This document shows positions 23,539 through 34,374 of a stretch of 64,000 nt of DNA, piece by piece (position 1 is the first letter of the stretch; each line of letters starts with the position of its first letter). The translations under genes were made by a program, and so were the position numbers. The notes under the pieces are model-generated. The model made no database searches, was not told the origin of the DNA, and saw only the letters and a program-made list of their open reading frames with translations. Source of the DNA: DASVWZ01 sp963708575 (GTDB lineage: Bacteria; Acidobacteriota; Terriglobia; Terriglobales; Acidobacteriaceae). The stretch lies in assembly GCA_963708575.1 (NCBI GenBank), contig CAVPTB010000003.1, forward strand, positions 682,001 to 746,000, given 5' to 3'.

Positions 23539-24105
23539 ATGAAGAAACGTCCGTTTCTCGCTATCGCCCTGCTCGCGGCGGCGTTCGCGTTGCCCGCTCA
23601 TGCGCAAGACGCCATGAAGAAAGACGCTGCCCTTAAACCCGCCGACCCGGAATCAAAGGTCGTGCTCGATTCCTGGAACGAGATTGGCGGCAAACTTGTA
23701 GCCATGGCCGAAGATTTCCCCGAAGACAAATATGATTTCAAGCCCACCCCCGCGCAACGCAGCTTTGCCGAGCAATTGCTGCACGCCGCCGGCGCGAATT
23801 ATTTCTTCACCAATCCCGCCATGGGGAAAGAGCCTCCTGCAGCAGAAGATCCGAAGCGCGAGAATTACAAAACCAAGGCAGACATTGTCGCATTCCTAAA
23901 GAAATCCGTCGCCGATGGCGCGGCAGCGATTCAATCCAAGGGTGAAAAGGGACTGAACTCTACGGTTCCCTATGCGAATCAGCAAACTCGCGTTCTCGAC
24001 ATCGCCTATGGCTTGATCGAGCACAGCGGCGAACACTATGGCCAGCTCGTTGTCTACTACCGCCTGTCGGGCCTGGTTCCCCCGGAGTCGCGTCCGAAGA
24101 AATAA
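23539..24105 (+). CDS. exported DinB-like protein
   Basis: From ATG 23539 the 188-residue product has a signal peptide (MKKRPFLAIALLAAAFALPAHAQ) and a DinB-type four-helix domain: SWNEIGGKLVAMAEDFPEDKYDFKP, SFAEQLLHAAGANYFF, and the late HSGEHYGQLVVYYRLSGLVPPES. The histidines in LLHAA and EHSGEHYG are at the positions where DinB proteins hold a metal. Most DinB relatives are cytoplasmic; exported versions are frequent in acidobacteria, with unknown activity. An earlier in-frame GTG 12 nt upstream is less likely. A strong terminator follows. Confidence 0.85.
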   Translation: MKKRPFLAIALLAAAFALPAHAQDAMKKDAALKPADPESKVVLDSWNEIGGKLVAMAEDFPEDKYDFKPTPAQRSFAEQLLHAAGANYFFTNPAMGKEPPAAEDPKRENYKTKADIVAFLKKSVADGAAAIQSKGEKGLNSTVPYANQQTRVLDIAYGLIEHSGEHYGQLVVYYRLSGLVPPESRPKK

Positions 24106-24123
24106 AACTGGAATTGGAAGGGT

Positions 24124-24170
24124 GCCCCGTCCTTATCGCGCACCGTTTGCGCGATAGGGCGGGGATTTTT
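24124..24170 (+). terminator. rho-independent terminator
   Basis: A long GC-rich hairpin, GCCCCGTCCTTATCGCGC / GCGCGATAGGGCGGGG, with a 7-nt loop, followed by ATTTTTACG. It is 18 nt after the DinB-like gene. Confidence 0.88.
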
Positions 24171-24695
24171 ACGTCAGGATCGTAAACACGGGAACATCAT
24201 AGCTGCGGATAACAAGTGTCGGCACAACTTCGCCGAGTCGTTACACAACTTGCGACACGACGACTGCCAAGAACCACCCTTGGCACAACCTGGCGGCGGT
24301 GTCGGCAAAGAAGTGAAGCAGAGCTACTCCCCGGTTGAGTTAGCACTCAAAACCCCAGTCGGAAGCTCAATGAGTGTAACCGCGATGTTTCGCCAACAAT
24401 CTGCCTGAAGGCCCCCAACAAGCCTAAGCTTCCGCCCACACAAACTTGAGACTGCGACTTATTTTGAGGGGGATGACGGTTTCTCTGCCTTGTTTACGCA
24501 ATGCGTAAAGGAAGGGATTACCGAGAGACCAGCCTCGGGGGCGGAGTCTTTTGTCTTGACCGCCAGTTTCATCGGGAGGAAGATGGCATGTTCGCTCGCA
24601 TCATCCCCGATGCTGTTCGCAAAGCCGATCAGGCTTCCTATCTGTCGAGAATCTCATTTGTGTGTGTCTGAGCTTCGCCCTGAGGAGGGATACCA
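24171..24695. other. gene-free region before the GloVer-repeat gene
   Basis: No convincing gene, repeat or RNA is seen in these 525 bp. A ribosome site (GAGGAGGG) lies at the right end before ATG 24696. The space is large enough to hold the promoter and a long leader for that gene. Confidence 0.4.
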
Positions 24696-26348
24696 ATGAC
24701 GAGAAATCGAATCTGCGCTCTGGTTGCCGGCGCGATGCTCCTGCTGGGCGTCGGGGCAATCGCTACGGCACATGCCCAAACCTATACGGACCTTTACAAC
24801 CTTGGCAGCAAGAGCGACGACCCGACGGACCCGGGTTGGCTGGGCCTTTTCGCCCAGGGCCGCGATGGCAACCTGTATAGCACCTCGCAGACCGGCGGGA
24901 AGGGTTTCGGTGCGGTCTTCCAGCTTTCTCCGGCGGGGAAGATGACCGTGCTGTATTCCTTCCAGAACAAGAACGACGGCGCCTTTCCTAAGAGCGGCCT
25001 GACGCTAGGCACCGATGGCAGCTTGTACGGCACCACCTCTGCCGGTGGCTCGGTGGGGTATGGCACAGTGTTCAAGATCACCACCGCCGGATCCTTCAAG
25101 GTGCTGCACAACTTCAACGGCAACACGGAAGGCGCACCCGCCGATACCCCTCCGATCCAGGGCATCGACGGGAACTTCTATGGCACCGTCAGTGACGGTG
25201 GAAATGCAGTCTTTGGCACGGTGTACAAGATGACGCCCTCGGGCAAAATGACCGTCCTCTATACCTTTGGCGGTACGGTCCGGTATCCCGTGGCGCTGAT
25301 CCTGGGTACCGACGGCAACTTTTACGGCACATTCCTGGGCGGCAGCGGTGCAAACGTGGACGGTGGGGTGTTCAAGATCACGCCGCACGGCAAATTCACC
25401 GTGCTCCACAGCTTTAACGGCACGGATGGTCAAAACCCTATGGGCGCGATCATTCAAGCCACCGACGGAAATTTCTATGGCACAACCAGACAGGGAGGAT
25501 CGAGCAGCGAAGGCGTGGTTTACAAGATGACCCCAGCCGGAGCTGTCACCGATCTTCGCAATTTCGCTAACGACGGCAATGGCTTTGCACCTTTCGCCGG
25601 CCTGGCGCAGGCAACCGACGGGAAACTCTACGGCGTCACCACCACGAACCCCGGCACCAGCTACGGCGTCCTGTTCCAGATCACATCGACCGGCACCTAC
25701 TCCAATCTTGTTTTGTTCACCAACACCACTGGCAAATTTCCCGGAGCCAATCCACAGGTTTCTCTTTTCCAGCACACCAATGGAACCCTCTTCGGAGACA
25801 CTTACGGAGGCGGCAGTGGGACGCTGTGTTTTTGCGGCGTTCTTTATAGCCTAAACATGGGGTTAGGCCCGTTCGTCAGTTTCGTGGGTCCCGATTTCTC
25901 GGGCAAGGTCGGGAAGACCATCGAAATTCTGGGCCAGGGATTCACCGGGACCACCAAAGTCTTGTTCCATGGAGTCCCCGCAAGCTTCGTAGTCGTCTCC
26001 GACACTTATCTGACCGCGGTGGTTCCTGCCGGCGCGACCTCGGGATCTGTAACCGTAAAAACACCTGGCGGAACGCTGACCAGCAACAAAATTTTCCGGG
26101 TCACGCCCTTTATTCAATCTTTCAGTCCCCCGAGCGGCCCGGTGGGAACGCCCGTCATGATTACCGGAACCAGCTTCACCGGCGCGAAGAAAGTGACTTT
26201 CGGTGGGGTGAAGGCCACTAGTTTCACCGTGGAGTCCGACACCCAGGTGACCGCAACTGTTCCGACGGGGGCAGTAACCGGAAAGATTGCCATCACCACC
26301 CCGGGAGGGACCGCTGTGAGTGCCACAGATTTCACCGTGACACAGTGA
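24696..26348 (+). CDS. secreted GloVer-repeat protein with two IPT/TIG domains
   Basis: A 550-residue exported protein. The signal peptide ends near residue 28 (ATAHAQ). Residues about 30-385 hold some eight repeats of about 48 residues built on GTVFKITPSGKFTVLHSF and GTDGNFYGTT, the pattern NCBI names the GloVer (Gloeobacter/Verrucomicrobia) repeat, TIGR03803, probably a beta-propeller. Two IPT/TIG immunoglobulin-like domains follow (IEILGQGFTGTTKVLFHGVP from about 405, and VMITGTSFTGAKKVTFGGV from about 485). It ends TDFTVTQ. A close paralogue with the same plan lies at 59380-61117. The role is presumed adhesive or structural; no enzyme motif is visible. Confidence 0.88.
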   Translation: MTRNRICALVAGAMLLLGVGAIATAHAQTYTDLYNLGSKSDDPTDPGWLGLFAQGRDGNLYSTSQTGGKGFGAVFQLSPAGKMTVLYSFQNKNDGAFPKSGLTLGTDGSLYGTTSAGGSVGYGTVFKITTAGSFKVLHNFNGNTEGAPADTPPIQGIDGNFYGTVSDGGNAVFGTVYKMTPSGKMTVLYTFGGTVRYPVALILGTDGNFYGTFLGGSGANVDGGVFKITPHGKFTVLHSFNGTDGQNPMGAIIQATDGNFYGTTRQGGSSSEGVVYKMTPAGAVTDLRNFANDGNGFAPFAGLAQATDGKLYGVTTTNPGTSYGVLFQITSTGTYSNLVLFTNTTGKFPGANPQVSLFQHTNGTLFGDTYGGGSGTLCFCGVLYSLNMGLGPFVSFVGPDFSGKVGKTIEILGQGFTGTTKVLFHGVPASFVVVSDTYLTAVVPAGATSGSVTVKTPGGTLTSNKIFRVTPFIQSFSPPSGPVGTPVMITGTSFTGAKKVTFGGVKATSFTVESDTQVTATVPTGAVTGKIAITTPGGTAVSATDFTVTQ

Positions 26349-26372
26349 AACATCAACTCGTGAAAACTTAAG

Positions 26373-26408
26373 AGAACGAGACCGCCTTCCGGGTGGCTTT
26401 TCTCGTAC
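26373..26408 (+). terminator. probable terminator after GloVer-repeat gene
   Basis: ACGAGACCGCC, loop TTCC, GGGTGGCTTTTCTCGT: an inner GC stem with one G-U pair flanked by the outer arms ACGAGA / TCTCGT, with a TTTT tract in the 3' arm. Confidence 0.5.
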
Positions 26409-26506
26409 TCCGCTAGGGACGCACGGTAGCTTCTGATACCCGGCGATTTCACTCCGGGGCGTCCGACATGGGCTGGATCCCTCTCGCTTGGCCGGAGGCT
26501 AAACCT

Positions 26507-27242
26507 TCATTGAGACAGCGTGGCGGACAACAAAATGTTCGCGACCTCGCCCGGACACTCGACATGGCAATCGTGGCCAGTCTTCAGTTCGGCAACTCTC
26601 CAGCCGGATGCTCGCGCTTTCGCGGCAAATGGTTCGAAAAAACGCTTGGCGGGGTATCCTTCCGCAATACAGCTCACGAAGGTTGCCGGAATGGCGGCCT
26701 TTCGATTCGCCGGGAGGCAAAGCGGCTCCTCAAAGCAACGCAGACTGAAGTCACATAGCCTCGAATGCACAAAATCTCGCGCTTCTCCCGGCTTCAATCC
26801 CCACAGATCAAGTTGGCCCTCTCCTCCCTGGCAATCTCCAGCCATCCCCGAGTTCTCGCGCTACCTTCCGAAAATAGTCTCCGATCTCAGACGGAAGCAG
26901 GTCTAATGCGCACTGTCCATCTTCCGGAATGAACGCATCCAGAAAAACCAATCCCTGCACTTTACTCGCATTCGCTTCCGCTACTCCGCTGATAACCATG
27001 CCTGCATAGCTGTGCCCTACGAGTATCGTTTTGTCCCCGAGCCTTGATAATTCGGTCGAAACGTCTTCCACGTGTTGACGCAGCGTGATGGCAGAAGAGA
27101 GACGATGTTGGTCCGTCCCAAGCCCACTAAGGACTGGCGTAACCACTCGGTGGCCGTGGCTTTGCAGAAAAGGGACCAACAGGTCCCATGTGCCAGTTGA
27201 CTGCCATGCGCCGTGTACCAGAACGAACGTTGACATGGGCAA
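26507..27242 (-). pseudogene. alpha/beta hydrolase split by one frameshift
   Basis: The N-terminal frame (26808-27242) contains FVLVHGAWQSTGTWDLL, the nucleophile elbow VGHSYAGM (Ser78) and VFLDAFIPEDGQ, then stops early. The next frame carries the rest without a gap: GQLDLWGLKPGEARDFV, IAEGYPAKRFFEPFA and the catalytic-histidine region ELKTGHDCHVECPGEVA. Removing one G from the run at 26826-26828 rejoins them into a protein of about 244 residues, normal for the family. All catalytic elements survive, so the break is either recent or a sequencing error. The substrate is unknown. It lies 74 nt downstream of the sulP stop on the opposite side. Confidence 0.8.
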
Positions 27243-27316
27243 GAGCTTAGCAGGTGCCGATCTATCTGCGCCGTCCCAAGCGCGCCCTGCAAGGCTGGGT
27301 CTCGGCTATCGCAGTT

Positions 27317-29014
27317 TTACTTTGCGGCCTTGGTTTCGATCCCTTCAAAGACCTCTTCTGCCCGGCTCAAAGCTTCCTGCACGTTGCTGCAGATATTCTT
27401 CCGTCCCACCACTTCCTCGAACTCTGCCTGATGAATCAGTTGTGCCGGCTGTTCCCGCGCTCCACACAAAATCAGCGTGCGCCCTGAAGCGTGCAGTTGC
27501 TTGGCGACTTCCTCCAGCGCAAACAACCCCGTTGCATCGATCGCCGTCATGTTCCGCAAACGAACAATCACAATCGGAGGCAGCTGCTGAATCTTCTCCG
27601 TCACCATCGCAATCTTTTCCGTCGCCCCGAACAGAAACGGCCCATGAACGCGAAAGATCGTGCAATAGTACGGAATGTCTTTGTCTTGGAGGATGTGCAT
27701 CCTCCCATCTTCGACGTAGTCGTCGGTCACCCGCGAAACCGTCGTCGTGTTCGACACGCGGCCGATGAACAGCAGCGCCGCCAGAATCATTCCCGCTTCG
27801 ACCGCGACCGTAAGGTCTGCAAACACCGTCAATGCGAATGTCACCAGCCACACGCTGATGTCAGTTTTCGTCAGCCGCAGCAGCTGCGGAATTTCCCGCC
27901 ACTCGCCCATGTTGTAGGCCACGATCATCAGAATCCCCGCCAACGCCGCCATCGGAATGTAGCTGGCCAGCGGAGCGGCAAACAACAACACGCACAGCAG
28001 CGTCAGCGCATGAATCATTCCAGCGACTGGGCTCTGCGCCCCCGCGCGAATGTTGGTCGCCGTCCGCGCAATCGCTCCCGTTGCCGGCAATCCGCCAAAC
28101 ATCGGCGAGAACACGTTGGCCACGCCCTGCGCGATCAGCTCCACATTCGGATTATGCCGGTCATTCGACATGCGATCCGCCACCACCGCCGACATCAGCG
28201 ACTCAATCGCTCCCAGCATCGCCACCGTAAACGCCGGCCCTAGCAGCCCGTGGATCAACTCCGCTCGAAATGGAGGAATCGCAAGATGCGGCAATCCGCT
28301 GGGAATCCCGCCAAAACGTGTGCCGATCGTCTCTACCGGCAACTTGAACACGAACACCGCCACCGTCGCTCCGACCATGGCGATAATCGGTCCAGGGATC
28401 CGGCTCGAAAGCGCGCGGCAGATCAGCAAAGTCGCGATCGTCCCCGCCGCCACCATCGTCGCCCGTGGCGACCACGTCGGAAACGCCCCCGCCAGCGCCT
28501 TCATGCGCAGCCAGAATTCACCCGGAACTTTGTCGAGATGCAGTCCGAAAAGATCTTTGATCTGCGTGCTGGCAATCAGGACCGCGATCCCGTTGGTGAA
28601 TCCAATCACCACCGGCCGCGGAATGAATTTCACCGCCGTCCCCATCCCGGTCAGCCCCAGAATGATCAGCAGAATGCCCGCCATCACCGTGCACATGAAC
28701 AGGCCTTCAATGCCGTGCACCGCGATGATTCCCGCGATCACCACCACGAACGCCCCGGTCGGTCCGCCAATCTGCGTTCTCGATCCCCCCAGCGCCGAGA
28801 TCAGGAATCCCGTCACCACCGCGCAATAAATCCCCGCTTGCGGCGATAGTCCCGACGCAATCGCGAACGCCATCGCCAGCGGCAGCGCCACCAATCCCAC
28901 CGTCACGCCGGCAATCACATCCCGCCCAAACTTATTTATGTTGTAGTCGCGCAGGCACAACACCGACTTGGGAAGCCAGCGATTGTCCGCCAGCGTACTC
29001 TCACCATCCGCCAT
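27317..29014 (-). CDS. SulP-family anion transporter with STAS domain
   Basis: A 565-residue inner-membrane transporter of the SLC26/SulP family, carrying sulfate, bicarbonate or other anions. The N-terminal half has about 12 hydrophobic segments, starting DVIAGVTVGLVALPLAMAFA, with the typical GLSPQAGIYCAVV and GGPTGAFVVV and with LPATGAIARTATNIRAGA. Residues about 435-550 form a STAS domain containing VIVRLRNMTAIDATGLFALE, the conserved region near the regulatory Ser/Thr. The anion cannot be assigned and no carbonic anhydrase gene adjoins it. It is divergent from yceH. Confidence 0.93.
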   Translation of the reverse strand: MADGESTLADNRWLPKSVLCLRDYNINKFGRDVIAGVTVGLVALPLAMAFAIASGLSPQAGIYCAVVTGFLISALGGSRTQIGGPTGAFVVVIAGIIAVHGIEGLFMCTVMAGILLIILGLTGMGTAVKFIPRPVVIGFTNGIAVLIASTQIKDLFGLHLDKVPGEFWLRMKALAGAFPTWSPRATMVAAGTIATLLICRALSSRIPGPIIAMVGATVAVFVFKLPVETIGTRFGGIPSGLPHLAIPPFRAELIHGLLGPAFTVAMLGAIESLMSAVVADRMSNDRHNPNVELIAQGVANVFSPMFGGLPATGAIARTATNIRAGAQSPVAGMIHALTLLCVLLFAAPLASYIPMAALAGILMIVAYNMGEWREIPQLLRLTKTDISVWLVTFALTVFADLTVAVEAGMILAALLFIGRVSNTTTVSRVTDDYVEDGRMHILQDKDIPYYCTIFRVHGPFLFGATEKIAMVTEKIQQLPPIVIVRLRNMTAIDATGLFALEEVAKQLHASGRTLILCGAREQPAQLIHQAEFEEVVGRKNICSNVQEALSRAEEVFEGIETKAAK

Positions 29015-29087
29015 ATCAGTTGATTATGACAGTCCTGACCAGAAACCCTCGGTGATGGTCAACACTGAAGGGCCCGCCACTTTCGAA

Positions 29088-29093
29088 TACAAT
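29088..29093 (+). promoter_or_regulatory. -10 hexamer of yceH
   Basis: TACAAT lies 22 nt before the chosen TTG start (29116). A transcript starting near 29100 would carry the ribosome site GGAGAGAGGTG in a 15-nt leader. Confidence 0.4.
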
Positions 29094-29115
29094 TGACCGT
29101 TTGGAGAGAGGTGCT

Positions 29116-29778
29116 TTGCCGTTGGACATCCTGCTGAACCACACTGAAGCCCGCGTGCTCGGCTCCCTGATCGAAAAAGACATCACCACCCCTGACTATT
29201 ACCCGCTGTCGCTGAACGCGCTGGTCAACGCCTGCAACCAGAAAAATAATCGCGAGCCCGTGATGACCCTCGACGAAACCGCCGTCCGCGACGCGCTCGC
29301 CGCATTGCAGGAGATGCGCTTCGCCGGCCCCGCCAGCGGCGCCGACAGCCGCGTCACCAAGTACGAGCATCGCCTGCAGGAAGTCTTCAACTTCGACCGC
29401 CGCGAAATCGCCATCATCTGCGTGCTCCTGCTGCGCGGCCCGCAAACTCCCGGCGAACTGCGCGGCCGCACCGAGCGCATGTTCCGCTTCGAAACCCTGG
29501 ACGACGTCCAGTCCACCCTGCACAAGCTCTCGCAACGCGATCCATCATTAATAAAGATGCTGCCCCGCCAGCCCGGCACCAAAGAAGCCCGCTACATGCA
29601 CCTCTTTCTCGGAGACATAGAAGGCGCGGAAGTTCCGCTCTCCAACGGCGCCATGTCCTCCAGCCGACCCGCCGATCCCGACCGCTTCGTGCAACTCGAA
29701 GCCGAAGTGGCCGAACTCAAAAAGGAGGTCGCCGACCTCAAGCAGCAGCTCGCCGGCTTTCGCCAGCAATTCGAGTAA
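29116..29778 (+). CDS. yceH: YceH family (DUF480) winged-helix protein
   Basis: A 220-residue protein of the DUF480/UPF0502 family. LNHTEARVLGSLIEKDITTPDYYPLSLNA is the characteristic first winged-helix segment, followed by CNQKNNREPV. The second winged helix contains EIAIICVLLLRGPQTPGELRGRTERM, then FETLDDVQSTLHKL and ARYMHLFLGD. The last 35 residues form a coiled coil (QLEAEVAELKKEVADLKQQL). Function is unclear in any species. TTG 29116 is preferred to the in-frame TTG 29101 because the ribosome site GAGAGGTG sits 5-10 nt before it. Confidence 0.9.
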   Translation: MPLDILLNHTEARVLGSLIEKDITTPDYYPLSLNALVNACNQKNNREPVMTLDETAVRDALAALQEMRFAGPASGADSRVTKYEHRLQEVFNFDRREIAIICVLLLRGPQTPGELRGRTERMFRFETLDDVQSTLHKLSQRDPSLIKMLPRQPGTKEARYMHLFLGDIEGAEVPLSNGAMSSSRPADPDRFVQLEAEVAELKKEVADLKQQLAGFRQQFE

Positions 29779-29904
29779 CCTGCAAAAAGTTACCTTGGTC
29801 ATCTTCCGTCGTCGCGCAAAGTTCGGCGATAGTGTTGCGTTCTCCCAGAGCACTCACTTCTGTTTAGCTGTACCGCCCGGCGAGAACAAACCGGCGGAGG
29901 CACC

Positions 29905-30138
29905 TTGAAGTACGAGTTCTTCTTTCTTAAGTTGAGCAAGAAATCCCGACCCAAAGTATTGCGCGCCATCGCTCCCAACGCCGCCCAGGCCCGCTGCATG
30001 ATTGCCCGGCGCTACGGCCTCGACCTCCTGGCGAGCCCCAGATCCGCCAAACAGAATCTCGACTCCCTGCGCATTTATGAAGTCGACGTAGAAAACGTCC
30101 TCGTCAGCGATCCAAGCAGGGAAGCCTTGCGCCGGTAA
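29905..30138 (+). CDS. small basic protein of unknown function
   Basis: A 77-residue frame starting at TTG 29905 with GGCGGAGG just upstream. It opens KYEFFFLKLSKKSRPKVLRAIAPNAAQAR and is rich in basic residues, with the second half RYGLDLLASPRSAKQNLDSLRIYEVD. No family is recognised. The ribosome site and coding-like composition support it. The following 244 bp (30139-30382) hold a start-less open stretch with SAFYDGAGLKPGAHVEV, perhaps a gene remnant, but nothing certain. Confidence 0.5.
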   Translation: MKYEFFFLKLSKKSRPKVLRAIAPNAAQARCMIARRYGLDLLASPRSAKQNLDSLRIYEVDVENVLVSDPSREALRR

Positions 30139-30382
30139 AAAGAGTCGTGGCGAATTTCCTTTCGATCAGCACTTGAATGGTCGCTATCGCTCAGCTTTCT
30201 ATGACGGAGCCGGGCTGAAACCAGGTGCGCACGTCGAAGTCCGGATCGAGGCCGAAGCGTCGGCTACAACGCCCAAGACACCGTAGTGGGCTGGCCGCTG
30301 CACTTTTTGGTATGACTCCGGGTCTGACGCCCGACTCCGAGGTCCATAAACTCTTCGCTAAAGCGCCGAGCTAACGCAACCC

Positions 30383-30802
30383 TCATAAGCTGACTGTCTG
30401 ACCACACAGCAAATCCCAGGCCTCCCGATAACGAGAGTAGCGAGACTCTTCCCGATGCGGCGACAGCATGACATGGCTCTGCCCCGCAACCACCGCCGCC
30501 GGAATGATGTACCAGCAGTCTGCCGGAATGACGTAAGCCGCGATGAAATCCATCTGCGCGCTGGTGTAGGGAACTCCATTCCTGGTCACGTGGCATTTGT
30601 AAGAATTGTCGCGCTTGTACATTGTGCATTTCACCTGCACCCGGACAAAGCGTCCTCCATGCTCGACCGCAAAGTCGTAAGGAGCGCTATCTCCCCACGG
30701 CTTGGAGACCGCCAGCCCATGCTCGGCGGCCCGCACCATAAAACACAATTCCGCCCATTCACCCCGCTGCTTGGGGTGCTGTATATCGATTCCTTGATTC
30801 AT
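30383..30802 (-). CDS. PD-(D/E)XK endonuclease-like protein (group I intron endonuclease type)
   Basis: A 139-residue protein. The order PKQRGEWAELCFMVRAAEHG, WGDSAPYDFAVEHGGRFVRVQVKCT and SYKCHVTRNGVPYTSAQMDF matches the PDDEXK_5 family, named from the endonuclease fold encoded in a group I intron (I-SspI type). Possible active-site residues are the early Glu, the Asp of PYDF and the Gln/Lys of VQVK. It ends with RYREAWDLL. No intron is seen near it, and such stand-alone genes are common in acidobacteria, where their function is unknown. It adjoins the repeat island and the rRNA operon. Confidence 0.75.
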   Translation of the reverse strand: MNQGIDIQHPKQRGEWAELCFMVRAAEHGLAVSKPWGDSAPYDFAVEHGGRFVRVQVKCTMYKRDNSYKCHVTRNGVPYTSAQMDFIAAYVIPADCWYIIPAAVVAGQSHVMLSPHREESRYSRYREAWDLLCGQTVSL

Positions 30803-30965
30803 GATGGTTGGGATAAGAAGGCTGTGAAGTTATAGCCTATGGTTCTATTATATCAACCAGAAAAGGGCAAAGATGCCACCTTGCCCAGGATTATATTTGC
30901 TTTGCTGAGTTGAACTTAAGCCCGTTCGAGTAATTTCTGCCTATTGACAAGATTTTTTGCTGAAT

Positions 30966-31035
30966 TGTGTGGGGCGGACATTCCTGTCCGCCAAACGCCG
31001 GTCCCATAACCGCCCTGTGTGCAGAGACGGAAGGC
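30966..31035. repeat. solo GGCGGAC hairpin element with unit tail
   Basis: GTGTGGGGCGGACATTCC then TGTCCGCCAAACGCC, followed by GTCCCATAACCGCCCTG and GCAGAGACGGAAGG. It matches the last 65 bp of the 351-bp composite unit downstream, so it looks like a truncated earlier unit. No gene is seen from 30803 to 31180. Confidence 0.8.
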
Positions 31036-31093
31036 ACAAGTTAAACGCGATTTCAGCTTGCGATCTCACGCAAGTCCCGATGCTTTTGGGAAG

Positions 31094-31143
31094 GGCACGA
31101 GTTCACTCGTGCCGATACGGCAACACACCCCCCGGCTTCAGCC
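31094..31143. repeat. paired-hairpin repeat with TTCA loops (second copy)
   Basis: GGCACGAG-TTCA-CTCGTGCC (31094-31113) and GGC-TTCA-GCC (31134-31143), followed by TCTGAGG. Compared with 13502-13552 the stems changed on both sides while the loops stayed TTCA. Confidence 0.75.
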
Positions 31144-31180
31144 TCTGAGGAAACCCTCACCACACGCAAGATTTCTGAAA

Positions 31181-31915
31181 GGGCACGGCTTCACTCGCGC
31201 CACATCCTGCCGCATTTTGAGGCTGCCCCACCATTCGCGGTTTTCGAAGGGTGGGGATGCATGACCACGACTCAGGTGGCCGCCGCCATCGCCCATCCAC
31301 TCAAGAAAAAGCTTGTCATGCTGAGCGAAGCGAAGCATCCCTACCGAGCCGGCAAACCGATCCCGAGGTGATCCCCGTGTGGGGCGGACATTCCTGTCCG
31401 CCAAACGCCAGTCCCACAATGAATCTAGGTGGAGAGGACTACCCTTTGCGTTTTCCGACGCAACAGTGTGGGGCGGACATTCTTGTCCGCCAAACGCCGA
31501 TCCCATAAACGCCCTGTGAGCAGAGACGGAAGGGCACGGCTTCACTCGCGCCGCATCCTGCCGCATTTCGAGGCTGCCCCACCATTCGCGGTTTTCGAAG
31601 GGTGGGGATGCATGACCACGACTCAGGTGGCCGCCGCCATCGCCCACCCGCTCAAGAAAAGCTTGTCATGCTGACGCGAAGCGAAGCATCCCTACCGAGC
31701 CGGCAAACCGATCCCGAGGTGATCCCCGTGTGGGGCGGACATTCCTGTCCGCCAAACGCCAGTCCCACAATGAATCTAGGTGGAGAGGACTACCCTTTGC
31801 GTTTTCCGACGCAACAGTGTGGGGCGGACATTCTTGTCCGCCAAACGCCGATCCCATAAACGCCCTGTGAGCAGAGACGGAAGGGCGCGCCTTCACTCGC
31901 GCCACATCCTGCCGA
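31181..31915. repeat. 351-bp composite unit in tandem (two full copies plus a partial third)
   Basis: Units start at 31181, 31532 and 31883 and are nearly identical. Each contains in order: a decayed TTCA hairpin (GGGCACGGC-TTCA-CTCGCGCC), the CCCACC/GGTGGG hairpin (31227-31255, 31578-31606), the motif GTCATGCTGAGCGAAGCG (31316, 31667), and two GGCGGAC hairpins separated by GAATCTAGGTGGAGAGG. It is thus built from several element families that occur singly elsewhere. Frames through it on both strands are artefacts of the repeat. No gene is present. Confidence 0.93.
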
Positions 31916-32670
31916 TCCCCACCGTTTCCAGACTCGCCGTGTTGAGGCTGCCCCATACCGAAACCAAACTTTCCCCCTTGCATCCCCCGAATCGTTCTGC
32001 TATAACAATCAGACACCGAGAGCATCAGTGGCAGCCGGACAGTTTTTGAATCTCTCGTGCGAGTTCCGGCATCTATTTCAGTAAGCTTGAAATAACAAAG
32101 CAGCCTGTAAAGGCAATTATCCCGGCCACGGGATTACATTCGGGGACAGAGCTCCTCGAAGGGTTTTAGCGTTACTCGCAAGAACCTCATAAAGATCTTT
32201 TCTCAATCAAGCGTCTTCCGCCTCGGCTTGCGCCGAAAAGTAAGTGTTTGCCTTCATGGCGGAAGATCGATTTCGTTGCGCGCTTAAAAGCGGCGGAAGC
32301 CAGTGTTCCGCACCACTCGAGCTAAGCTCCCTAATGTGAATATCAGGTGGAAAACCTGTGATTTCATTGGGTTGACAGTGGGTGAATAGAATCGATAGTC
32401 TTGACAGGTTTCGAGGACAGCCGGATCCGTTCTTGTAGCGGCTTCGGTCTGGACTGAAAGCGCGCCGCTCAGGCGGAAACGCGATTCGGTTCTTTGACAA
32501 CTAGGTTGAACGTGCCAGTCGTGAGAGGACAGATTCGGGTATAAGTCCGAGCGATCTCACAAGATAGGCCACTCGTGCTTCTTAGCAGAGGCTGCAGTGG
32601 TCGCCATCACATCCCTTTCGAGCGGCGGAGATGGCAGTCTACCTTCTACCCGTCGGTAGACGAACAGGTT
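31916..32670 (+). promoter_or_regulatory. rRNA operon upstream and leader region
   Basis: No protein gene is convincing here. Two TTGACA hexamers (32372-32377, 32401-32406) could be -35 elements for the rRNA operon, although good -10 boxes are not obvious at standard spacing. TTCTTTGACAACTAG at about 32489-32503 resembles the boxA antitermination element usual in rRNA leaders. The transition from repeat island to leader lies at about 31920-32040. Confidence 0.45.
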
Positions 32671-34177
<1,507 letters not shown>

Positions 34178-34374
34178 AGAGAACGTCATGGCACTTCCGC
34201 GCTCCTTCGGGAGTTTAAACATACGGAGGATGTTGCCATGTACCCCGTCTTCGCTCCGCATAACCTGGGGATGCGTCGAGAGGAAACCCGTTCGGATCTC
34301 TCTTTCTCGAGTCTTTCCGCATGATGGTCAGATCGGGCTTAGCTGGATCGCACGTTCAACCTTGTCCTCGAATA

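Noticed and set aside
31251..31859. Pairs of identical small frames 351 bp apart
   Set aside because: They are copies of the composite repeat read as protein; no ribosome site or start context supports them.
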